Below are positions 19,012 through 26,261 of a stretch of 64,000 nucleotides of DNA, piece after piece. Location of the stretch: positions 1,488,001-1,552,000 of the forward strand of contig NZ_CP108882.1 of assembly GCF_036347055.1 (NCBI RefSeq), in the 5' to 3' direction. This DNA is from Streptomyces sp. NBC_00820 (GTDB lineage: Bacteria > Actinomycetota > Actinomycetes > Streptomycetales > Streptomycetaceae). The stretch's first letter is position 1. Every line of letters begins with the position of its first letter. The notes below the pieces were generated by a model. That model was not told the DNA's origin, did not search any database, and saw only the letters and a program-made list of their open reading frames with translations. The translations under genes and the position numbers were made by a program.

Positions 19012-19625
19012 GGGCGCTGCCGGTCGGCGAGGACGCGCTGCTCGTGGAGGTCTCCTCGGGCGAGGAGGCGCGGGCCCTGCACGCGGAACTGCTGCGCCGC
19101 CGCGCGGAGGGCTCGCTGACCGTCCGCGAGATCGTCCCGGCGGCACGCACGGTCCTGCTCGACGGCCTGGACGATCCGGTCCGCCGGGCGGCCGAACTGA
19201 CCTCCTCCGAGGTGCCGTCCGCCCCTCCACGCGCGCGTGCGCTCGTGGAGCTGTCCGTGCGCTACGACGGCCCGGACCTCGCCGAGGTCGCCGCCCACTG
19301 GAAGGTGTCCGCGCGCGAGGTGGCCCGGATCCACGCGGGCACCGAGTTCGAGGTGGCCTTCTGCGGGTTCGCGCCCGGCTTCGGCTACCTCACCGGACTG
19401 CCCGCCCGCTACGACGTCCCGCGCCGGGCCACTCCGCGCACGGCGGTACCGGCCGGTGCGGTGGCGCTGGCGGGGCCGTACACCGGCGTGTACCCGCGTT
19501 CCTCGCCGGGCGGCTGGCAGCTCATCGGCACCACGGACGCGGTGCTGTGGGACCACACGCGGGTACCGGCCGCGCTGCTGTCACCGGGCACGCGCGTGCG
19601 CTTCGTACCGGCGGAGGAGACATGA
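19008..19625 (+). CDS. pxpB: 5-oxoprolinase subunit PxpB (KipI / allophanate hydrolase subunit 1 family)
   Basis: This 205-residue subunit starts at a GTG that overlaps the pxpA stop. Family marks are PVGEDALLVEV at the start, then the cyclophilin-like core FEVAFCGFAPGFGYLTGLP and VALAGPYTGVYPRSSPGGWQLIGTT. PxpB/KipI pairs with PxpC/KipA; in Bacillus subtilis the orthologues also affect the sporulation kinase KinA, though a sensor role is not implied here. The stop overlaps the ATG of a 74-codon open frame that in turn overlaps the pxpC start, an unusual arrangement noted separately. Confidence 0.92.
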   Translation: MRALPVGEDALLVEVSSGEEARALHAELLRRRAEGSLTVREIVPAARTVLLDGLDDPVRRAAELTSSEVPSAPPRARALVELSVRYDGPDLAEVAAHWKVSAREVARIHAGTEFEVAFCGFAPGFGYLTGLPARYDVPRRATPRTAVPAGAVALAGPYTGVYPRSSPGGWQLIGTTDAVLWDHTRVPAALLSPGTRVRFVPAEET

Positions 19626-19846
19626 CGGACGCGGCGCCGTGCTCCGCGAGGCGCCCACGCGCGCGGGGTTCACGGGCGCGTGGGGCAGACATTCGGCCGC
19701 CGTATCCCCCGTGCGCACCCGCGCCTCGTACCCGTGAGGAACTCATGAACGGCCACAGGACCGAGTCCCACCCGGCCCACCCGCGCGCGTGCCCCGTGCC
19801 CGTGTGCCCCGTACCCGTCGGGGCCGTGCCTGTGAGGGCCGTATGA
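19622..19846 (+). CDS. Doubtful 74-codon ORF bridging pxpB and pxpC
   Basis: This ATG-to-TGA frame overlaps the pxpB stop at its start (ATGA) and the pxpC ATG at its end, so ribosomes could pass through pxpB, this frame and pxpC in turn. The product would be Arg/Pro/Ala-rich with VP-type repeats (CPVPVCPVPVGAVPVRAV), has no recognisable fold and looks like translated low-complexity DNA. It may be only a spacer kept open for translational coupling. An alternative ATG with GAGGAA upstream occurs at 19745. Confidence 0.25.
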   Translation: MTDAAPCSARRPRARGSRARGADIRPPYPPCAPAPRTREELMNGHRTESHPAHPRACPVPVCPVPVGAVPVRAV

Positions 19847-20712
19847 CCGACCGCGCGCTCGTCGTCGTACGGGCAGGGGCGCTGACCACGGTGCAGGATC
19901 GGGGGCGGCCCGGGTACGCGCACCTCGGCGTGCCCCGCTCCGGGGCGCTCGACGCGCCCGCGGCGGCGCTCGTCAACCGGCTGGTCGGCAACGCGGCGGA
20001 CGCGGCCGTCCTGGAGACCACCCTCGACGGCTGTGCGCTGCGGCCGCGTTCGGCCGTGACCCTCGCGGTGGGCGGCGCGCCCTGCGCCGTCTCCGTGAAC
20101 GGCCGCCCGGCGCCCTGGGGCGCCCCGGTCGGTGTGGCCGCCGGCGAACTGCTGGAAGTGGGCCGCGCTGTGGCCGGGGTACGTTCCTACGTGGCTGTCT
20201 CGGGTGGTGTCGCCGTGGAGCCGGTGCTCGGCAGCCGCGCCACGGACCTGCTGTCCGGGCTCGGTCCGGCACCGCTCGCGAACGGCACGGTGCTGCCGGT
20301 CGGCGTCCCGGCCGGGCCCCCCGCGCGCGTGGACGCCGTCCCGCAGCCGCGTCCGCCGGCCGAACTCGTGCTGCGGGTGACGCCGGGGCCGCGCGCGGAC
20401 TGGTTCACGGCGCGGGCGCACCGCGATCTGGCCACGCGCGCGTACCGGGTGTCTCCGGCGAGCAACCGCATCGGCCTGCGTACCGAGGGGCCCGCGCTGG
20501 AGCGGGCCCGAACCGGCGAACTCCCCAGCGAGGGCATGGTCCTCGGCGCGGTGCAGGTCCCGCCGGACGGCCGCCCGGTGGTCTTCCTGGCCGACCACCC
20601 GACCACCGGGGGTTACCCCGTGATCGCCGTGGTCCGCGCCCGCGACCTCCCGGCGGCCGCGCAGGCCGTCCCGGGCACCCCCGTCCGGTTCGTCGCCGTA
20701 CGACGCCGCTGA
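19843..20712 (+). CDS. pxpC: 5-oxoprolinase subunit PxpC (KipA / biotin-dependent carboxylase-like family)
   Basis: This 289-residue subunit starts at the ATG giving MTDRALVVVRAGALTTVQD. The family signature GRPGYAHLGVPRSGALDAPA and the middle stretch SPASNRIGLRTEGPAL are clear, as is the C-terminal FLADHPTTGGYPVIAVV. It joins PxpA and PxpB in ATP-dependent opening of 5-oxoproline. It is the last gene of the operon that begins with the MFS transporter. In most genomes pxpB and pxpC overlap or nearly touch; here 217 bases of GC-rich repetitive DNA separate them. Confidence 0.92.
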   Translation: MTDRALVVVRAGALTTVQDRGRPGYAHLGVPRSGALDAPAAALVNRLVGNAADAAVLETTLDGCALRPRSAVTLAVGGAPCAVSVNGRPAPWGAPVGVAAGELLEVGRAVAGVRSYVAVSGGVAVEPVLGSRATDLLSGLGPAPLANGTVLPVGVPAGPPARVDAVPQPRPPAELVLRVTPGPRADWFTARAHRDLATRAYRVSPASNRIGLRTEGPALERARTGELPSEGMVLGAVQVPPDGRPVVFLADHPTTGGYPVIAVVRARDLPAAAQAVPGTPVRFVAVRRR

Positions 20713-20842
20713 GTCCCCGCCCCGCGGGTACGAGGCTTGCGTGAACTCGGCAAGGGCCACCGGGCGGCGGGGGCGGTGATCAGGCCGCCGGAGGCCGGGG
20801 TGACGAAGTCGGCGAGCCGGACGATGCGCGGCGACCGGCCGG

Positions 20843-21452
20843 TCATGCCGCCACCGCCGTTCTCCGTGCGGCGAGCACGTCCTCGTAGTGCGCGATGAGC
20901 CGGTCGCCGACGGCGGCCCAGGTACGCCCCTCGACCCTGGCCCGCCCGGCGGTCCCGTACGCCGCTCTCAGGTCCGCGTCGGCGGCCAGCGTGCGGACGG
21001 CGTCCCGTACGGCATCCGAGTCCCGCGGCGGGACGAGCAGTCCGGTGCGGCCGTGGTCGACCAGGTCGAGCGGGCCGCCGGCGGCGGGCGCGATCACCGG
21101 CACGCCGGAGGCCATCGCCTCCTGGACGGTCTGGCAGAAGGTCTCGAAGGGGCCGGTGTGCGCGAACACGTCCAGTGAGGCGAAGGCGCGGGCGAGGTCG
21201 TGGCCGGTGCGGCGGCCGAGGAAGACCGCGCCGGGGAGCGCCTCGGACAGGTGCGCGCGGCTGGGTCCGTCGCCCACGACCACGACCTTGACGCCCGCCG
21301 ACCCGCAGACTCCGGGTGCCGGGCGCGGAGGCCGGGGCGACGACGAGCGGATGATGACCGCGGGCCATGAGGTGCCGGGCGGTCTGGAACGCGCAGTGGG
21401 CGACGCCGTTCACGTCGGGGGGAAAGGACTCGGTCACGATGACGACACGCAT
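20843..21452 (-). pseudogene. GT4 glycosyltransferase with internal deletion and frameshift
   Basis: Two pieces of one group 1 (GT4) glycosyltransferase remain. From 21452 the minus strand encodes a perfect N-terminus, MRVVIVTESFPPDVNGVAHC then TARHLMARGHHPLVVAPASAPGTR. At 20843-21283 it encodes the C-terminal half with VVVGDGPSRAHL, VFLGRRTGHDLA and the donor-site motif FETFCQTVQEAMASGVPVIAP. The junction near 21285-21320 lacks about 170-190 residues expected between the halves and changes frame. An intact family member is about 375 residues; about 190 survive here. It was probably a PimB/MgtA-like mannosyltransferase. Production of a short C-terminal peptide from an internal GTG is possible but unlikely to be active. 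Confidence 0.82.
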
Positions 21453-21729
21453 ACGGGTGTTGTCGCCATGCTGGACGTGGCCGCGTCGACGTCGATCTTT
21501 CCGGCCGGGGAACATCCCATGAGCGTTGGCCCGCGCCCCCGGGCAGACCGGACGGTGTCCATGCCCGGCCGACGTCCGGGTCACCCGCTGTTCACGCGAC
21601 GGGCGGGTCTGCCGCCCGATTCACGTGCGCAGGGCGGTCCCCCGCCCGTTGCACGTGCGTACGCGTCGCCCCGGCAGGGGGCGTACGGCACCGCTCGGTG
21701 ACGTGTCCGCGGCGATGCCCGGCGCGGGG

Positions 21730-23148
21730 TCACATGGCCGGCATGTCCGGTCCGAAGCGGCTGCGCACCGCCGTCTGCACCTCGTCCTCCTCGGCCGGGT
21801 CGGCGGCGAGGCGACGGAGGCGCTCGACCACGCGGGCGTCACCGGTCTCGGCGTGCCGGGCGGCGAGTTCGCGGGTGGTCTCCTCGCAGTCCCACAGGCA
21901 TTCCACGGCGAAGCCGGCGGCGAAGGACGGGTCGGTGGCGGTGAGGGCGCGGGCGGCGCGGCCGCGGAGATGGGAGGAGGCCGTCTCGCGGTAGATGTGG
22001 CGCAGTACGGGTGCCGCGCAGGCGATACCGAGGCGTCCGGTGCCGTCCACGAGGGTCCACAGGGTCGCCGCGTCGGGGCCGTCGCCACGCACGGCCTCGC
22101 GCAGGGCGCCGAGGACGAGGTCGCTGTCCTGGGCTCCGCCGCTGCAGGCGAGCATGCGCGCGGCGGCGGCGCCGAGCGCGTCGGGGCGCTGGGCCCAGCC
22201 GCGCGCGCGGTCCACGGCGGCGATGCCGCGCATCCGCTCGAAGGCGTCGACGGCGGCCTCGACGACGGGCGTCGGCCCGTCGGCGACCGCGGCCTCGACC
22301 AGGTCGAGGGCGTCGGGGTCCTCGCTGTCGGCGAGGTAGCGCAGGGCCGTGCAGCGGGCGCCCTCGGTGCCGGTCCGCGCGGCCTGGAGGATCTCGGGCC
22401 GGTCCCCGGGACCGGCCACGGCGGCCAGACACCGGGCGGCCGGGACGTGGAGCGCGGCACCGCGTTCGATGCCCTGCTGAGCCCATTCGAAGACGGCGCT
22501 CACGCTCCAGCCGGGGCGGGGTCCGGTGGGCCGCATCTGCCTCTGCCAGCGGTCGAAGGACCCGGCCTCCTGGGCGGCACGCACGCGCGTGGCGATCGGT
22601 TCGCGCGGGTCCTCGGCCCACAGCCGCCAGGGCCGCGGTTCGAAGGCGTCGCGCACGGTGGCGGCCAGCTCGGCCTCGCCCTGCGGGTCGGTGGAGAACC
22701 GGGCCAGGACGGGGGCGGCGAGGGCGCGCAGGCCCGCGTCGTCGTCCCTGAGGGCCAGCTCGTCCAGGGCCCACGCCCAGTTGGAGCCGTGGGCGGCGTA
22801 CCTGCGCAGCAGCCGGAGCGCGTCGAGCCTGTCGTAGGAGGCGAGGTGCCCGAGCACGGCCAGGGCGAGACCGGTGCGGGACTCCTCGGTGTCGAGGACG
22901 TCCTCGGGGTCGAAGAGGTGCGCCTCGATGGCGTCCAGCTCGCCGTTCAGGTCGAGGTAGAGCCGGGCGTAGTACAGGGAGCGGTTCTCGACCTGCCAGT
23001 CGTGGCGGGGGTCGTGGAGCACACAGTGGTCGAGGGCCGCGAGCGCTTCCGCTCGCGGGGCGGTGAGCGCGTGCAGCGTGCCGTCGCCGCGACCGCGCTG
23101 GAGCAGCCCGAGCAGCGTACCGCTGGGCGCTATGACCGGATCGAACAT
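21730..23148 (-). CDS. HEAT-repeat domain protein
   Basis: This 472-residue helical protein begins MFDPVIAPSGTLLGLLQRGRG. An upstream in-frame ATG five codons earlier is less well placed relative to GAGG. Most of the sequence consists of paired helices of 30-40 residues typical of HEAT or ARM repeats, for example AARCLAAVAGPGDRPEILQAAR, TALRYLADSEDPDALDLVEAAV and AARMLACSGGAQDSDLVLGAL. No catalytic motif, signal peptide or membrane segment is visible. Such proteins act as scaffolds; in actinomycetes they are common and mostly unstudied. It lies alone on the minus strand upstream of the broken glycosyltransferase. Confidence 0.75.
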   Translation of the reverse strand: MFDPVIAPSGTLLGLLQRGRGDGTLHALTAPRAEALAALDHCVLHDPRHDWQVENRSLYYARLYLDLNGELDAIEAHLFDPEDVLDTEESRTGLALAVLGHLASYDRLDALRLLRRYAAHGSNWAWALDELALRDDDAGLRALAAPVLARFSTDPQGEAELAATVRDAFEPRPWRLWAEDPREPIATRVRAAQEAGSFDRWQRQMRPTGPRPGWSVSAVFEWAQQGIERGAALHVPAARCLAAVAGPGDRPEILQAARTGTEGARCTALRYLADSEDPDALDLVEAAVADGPTPVVEAAVDAFERMRGIAAVDRARGWAQRPDALGAAAARMLACSGGAQDSDLVLGALREAVRGDGPDAATLWTLVDGTGRLGIACAAPVLRHIYRETASSHLRGRAARALTATDPSFAAGFAVECLWDCEETTRELAARHAETGDARVVERLRRLAADPAEEDEVQTAVRSRFGPDMPAM

Positions 23149-23469
23149 GGGAAACAGCCTCACATCAAGCGTCGACGCAACCGGGGAACACGCACTACCT
23201 GGCCGCGTGACACAACGTCGGAGCGCCCGCCGTCTCTTGCTTGCTGTAGACCATTTCTCTCTGCCTCTCGTCGGTGGCCCATGCGGACCGCGTCACGGCC
23301 CACGCGGTGCGGCAACACCTGCCCAGCCATCGCGTCCGTGAATCACGTCGTCATGATGACCCGCGGTGTGTGCTGCCGCGACCGTATTTCCGGCGGCCCT
23401 TTACCGCCTCCCCCGTTTTCGTTGTCGCACCTGGCCGGTGCCCGGCCAGTTCCTGGTCAGAACGTCGGA
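23149..23469. other. Intergenic region without a recognised gene
   Basis: This 321-base space separates two minus-strand genes and must contain the HEAT gene promoter. Base composition is less GC-rich than the surroundings at 23220-23270. I find no tRNA, convincing hairpin terminator or supported open frame in it. Confidence 0.5.
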
Positions 23470-23862
23470 TCAGCGCGCACCGAACAGTTCCAGAAGCTCT
23501 GTCCTGCCGAACATGCGCGCCGTGTCCACGGCCGACGGGGTGCCCGCGGCGGGATCGGCGCCGCCCTCCACGAGGGCCTTGATCACCTCGGTCTCCCCCT
23601 TGAACACGGCACCCGCGAGCGGGGTCTGTCCCCGGTCGTTGATCTGGTTCGCCTCGGCGCCCCGGGCGAGCAGTTCACGGACGGCGTCGGCGTGCCCGTG
23701 GTAGGCGGCGAGCATCACCAGAGAGTCACCGCGGTCGTTGGTGAGGCCGGCCGGCACGCCCGCGTCGACGTACGCCATGAGCGCCTCGGTGCGACCCTGG
23801 CGGGCCAGATCGAAGATCTTGGTCGCCAGCTCCACGACCTCGGGGTCGGGGGCTTCACTCAT
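23470..23862 (-). CDS. Ankyrin-repeat protein
   Basis: This 130-residue protein contains about three ankyrin repeats: GDSLVMLAAYHGHADAVRELLARGAE at about 45-70, then GQTPLAGAVFKGETEVIKALVEGGAD at about 77-102, and a shorter final repeat DTARMFGRTELLELFG. An N-terminal capping helix (PEVVELATKIFDLARQGRTEAL) precedes them. Ankyrin folds bind other proteins; nothing in sequence or context shows the partner. The ATG at 23862 was used. It is a small solo gene, followed on the other strand by the small-membrane/FtsK-like pair. Confidence 0.85.
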   Translation of the reverse strand: MSEAPDPEVVELATKIFDLARQGRTEALMAYVDAGVPAGLTNDRGDSLVMLAAYHGHADAVRELLARGAEANQINDRGQTPLAGAVFKGETEVIKALVEGGADPAAGTPSAVDTARMFGRTELLELFGAR

Positions 23863-24126
23863 CGGCCGGACCGCCTCTCACTACAACCGTTCAGGTGAAT
23901 CGCAAGGGTACTGGCTCGCGCCGCACATGACCGGATGTGCCCGAGGTAAAGATCACTGCACACGCCGCCGGACGCAGGAACCTGCACGACCGGCTCATCG
24001 GCGACTCCACCACCCGGAGGAAAAACGCCGAAATTCACCTACTTGCACCTTTTATCGTATGGATACATCCTGTGATCCTGGAAGTACTCACGGTGACTGT
24101 CCCCCCTCGACACCAGGAGGTCTCAA

Positions 24127-24321
24127 ATGATCCTCTCCATGTCCGGCGTCGTCCTGCTCGGAATCATCGTCTTTCTCTTCTTCCGCAAGGACGGACTCAA
24201 GGGCTCCCACGCCTGCATCTCGGCACTCTTCGGCTTCTACCTCGCCAGCACGGCCATCGCCCCCAGCATCAAGGCCGGTGGCGAGAGTCTGGCGAGCCTC
24301 CTCGGCGGCATCAAGTTCTGA
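24127..24321 (+). CDS. Small membrane protein paired with FtsK-like gene
   Basis: This 64-residue protein has two hydrophobic stretches, MSGVVLLGIIVFLFFRKDG at the N-terminus and ISALFGFYLASTAIAPSIKAG after it, with a short Gly/Ser/Leu tail. AGGAGG at 24115-24120 lies six bases before the ATG, one of the best ribosome sites in the window. The gene is 37 bases upstream of the FtsK/Tra-like gene. Small membrane proteins beside such genes are typical of Streptomyces plasmid transfer and spread loci (the Spd proteins), so it may be a membrane partner of the FtsK-like protein. This is inference from context. Confidence 0.7.
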   Translation: MILSMSGVVLLGIIVFLFFRKDGLKGSHACISALFGFYLASTAIAPSIKAGGESLASLLGGIKF

Positions 24322-24358
24322 CCCCTATCCCGCCCGTACGCACCAACAGGAGACAGCA

Positions 24359-26044
24359 GTGGCCAGGCCTCTCCCCCGCATTCTGAGCAAAGACAGCGCG
24401 CAGATCGCCCGGATGCAGATCGCCCGGAGCCGGGAGCTGGCCCGGACGGCGGCCGACAGCGCCACCGACGTCCTCCACCCGCTGATCACCATCTCGCGCG
24501 GGCTGCGCCGGCTGGCCACGGCCGGGCGGCGCAAATGGGCCGAGACACCCAAGGACAAACGAGGGCCGCTGATGTTCCTGGCGGCCTCCGTGATCCTGGT
24601 CGTGGTACTGGTGCCCTACGGACCCCTGCTGGCCGCCATCACCCTGATGGGGGCGGCGGCCTGGCAGGGGCGCGACCACACCCCGCCGGCACCCGAAGGG
24701 CCCGACGAGTCGCAGACCAAGCGGCTCCAGTCCCTGTACGAGGCCCTGGTGCCGTACTTCTCCACCGCCGACGACCCAGCGCCGCTGTACACGCACGGCG
24801 GTGAGTGGGACAAGGCCTTCGCCACACACGACTTCGATGACGGCGGGCGCGTCGGACACCTCGTGATCCGCTACCCCGCCTACTTCCCCGACGGCGACCC
24901 CGAGGCCCGTGCGCGGATCGAGCAGCTGCTCACCGCGAAGGCCGGGCGTGGCCGCGAGTACCACTTCGCGTGGGAGGAGGAGGGCAACCAGCTCACGGTG
25001 ACCGTCCTCGCCCCGCTGCCCACCGACATCGCCGCCCAGCGATTCGTCACCGCGCCGGGCGAGACGGTCCTCGGCTTCACCGATCCCAGCGAGGTCCAGC
25101 GCACGCTCCCCCTTTCCTACGGGGAGGAGCAGCGCGATGTCCCGCCGGTCGTCTGGCGCACCGGCGTCCGTTCCACCGAGCCGCACCTGCTGGCCCTGGG
25201 CCAGCCCGGCAGCGGCACCTCGACCCTGCTGCGGTCCATCGCCCTCCAGGCCCTCCAGCACGGCGACGTCCTCGTCGTCGACGGGGGCGGCACGGGCGAG
25301 TACGCGTGCCTGACCGGCCGCGACGGCGTGCTGGGCGTGGAGTGCGCCCCGGCCGGCGCGGTGGCGAGCCTGGAGTGGGCCGCGCACGAGACCGAGCGCC
25401 GGCTCATCGCCGTCAACCGGGCCCGGCAGGCGGGTGATCCGCCACCCGAGGACACCAGGCGTCCGCTGTGGATCCTGCTGGACCGCCCGACCGTCTTCAC
25501 CCACCTGGCCGAGGCCGACCACCGCACCGATCCGCAGGCCCTGCTGCAGGTCCCGCTCCGGCACGGCCGTGCGGCGAACGTCACCGTGGTCGTGGCGGAG
25601 CAGTTCGACGGCGCCGAGAACCTGAGCGAGGCGGTACGGCAGCACACGCGCGCGCGTGTCGTGCTCGGACCGGCCGCGCCTCAGCAGGTGGAAGCCGTGC
25701 TGGGCATGCCGCCGTACTCGAGTCCACCGGCCCAGGTCCCCGTGGGCCGCGGGTACGCGCGCCTGGGTTCCGGTCCGGTGCACCGGCTTCAGGTGCCGTC
25801 CACGCCCGATCCGTACGACGACGCGACCAGCGACGCCGACCGGCAGGCGGTGCTGGCGTTGCTGCCGGCGCGCACGACCCCCGCGGACGCGGAGCCGACG
25901 CAGACCGGCGAGGCGGCCAAGGCTGTCGAGGTGAGCAAGGCCGTCGAGGCGGGCAAGTCCGTCGAGATGAGCAAGGCCGTCGAAACCGTGGAAGCTGTCG
26001 AAGCGGCACCGGTGGCGGCGGAGGCCGTGGCCGCGGAGAGCTAG
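24359..26044 (+). CDS. FtsK/SpoIIIE (Tra)-like membrane protein with degenerate P-loop
   Basis: This 561-residue protein has a basic N-terminus, two membrane helices at about 68-100 (GPLMFLAASVILVVVLVPYG, LLAAITLMGAAAW) and a C-terminal P-loop fold resembling Streptomyces Tra/FtsK translocases. The Walker A position reads GQPGSGTST (residues 281-289), with Thr287 where the catalytic lysine belongs. Walker B is PLWILLDRP with Asp375 followed by Arg rather than Glu. The end carries short repeats of the form KAVEVS, KAVEAG, KSVEMS, KAVETV. ATP hydrolysis is therefore doubtful; a structural or regulatory relative of conjugative translocases is more likely. The GTG start has AGGAGA eight bases upstream. 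The stop codon overlaps a long palindromic terminator. Confidence 0.75.
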   Translation: MARPLPRILSKDSAQIARMQIARSRELARTAADSATDVLHPLITISRGLRRLATAGRRKWAETPKDKRGPLMFLAASVILVVVLVPYGPLLAAITLMGAAAWQGRDHTPPAPEGPDESQTKRLQSLYEALVPYFSTADDPAPLYTHGGEWDKAFATHDFDDGGRVGHLVIRYPAYFPDGDPEARARIEQLLTAKAGRGREYHFAWEEEGNQLTVTVLAPLPTDIAAQRFVTAPGETVLGFTDPSEVQRTLPLSYGEEQRDVPPVVWRTGVRSTEPHLLALGQPGSGTSTLLRSIALQALQHGDVLVVDGGGTGEYACLTGRDGVLGVECAPAGAVASLEWAAHETERRLIAVNRARQAGDPPPEDTRRPLWILLDRPTVFTHLAEADHRTDPQALLQVPLRHGRAANVTVVVAEQFDGAENLSEAVRQHTRARVVLGPAAPQQVEAVLGMPPYSSPPAQVPVGRGYARLGSGPVHRLQVPSTPDPYDDATSDADRQAVLALLPARTTPADAEPTQTGEAAKAVEVSKAVEAGKSVEMSKAVETVEAVEAAPVAAEAVAAES

Positions 26045-26099
26045 CGGTCGAACCGCCGGGACCCACCCTCCGGAGGGTGGGTCCCGGCGGTTCGACCGC
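26044..26099. terminator. 56-bp perfect palindrome, bidirectional terminator
   Basis: The arms 26044-26071 and 26072-26099 are exact reverse complements with no spacer, centred on CTCCGGAG. The first base belongs to the TAG of the FtsK-like gene. It separates that gene from the convergent MocR gene. RNA from either strand would form the same very stable hairpin; no T tract follows on either side. Confidence 0.85.
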
Positions 26100-26261
26100 G
26101 CACGACCGCGCACGGCCGCAGACGGTGCGTGCGCGGCAGAAGGCGTGGCACTCCCCGCAGGCACGTGGGCAGCCGCTCGGCCGAGCCCTCCCGTACCCGC
26201 GACCGAAGCACCCTCCCCGACCGGCCCACGGCCGCACCCGCACCCGCACCCGCACCCGCGT

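Noticed and set aside
23149..23469. Possible tRNA or prophage fragment in the less GC-rich gap
   Set aside because: No T-loop GTTCRANNC with matching stems is found and no phage-like frame is present.
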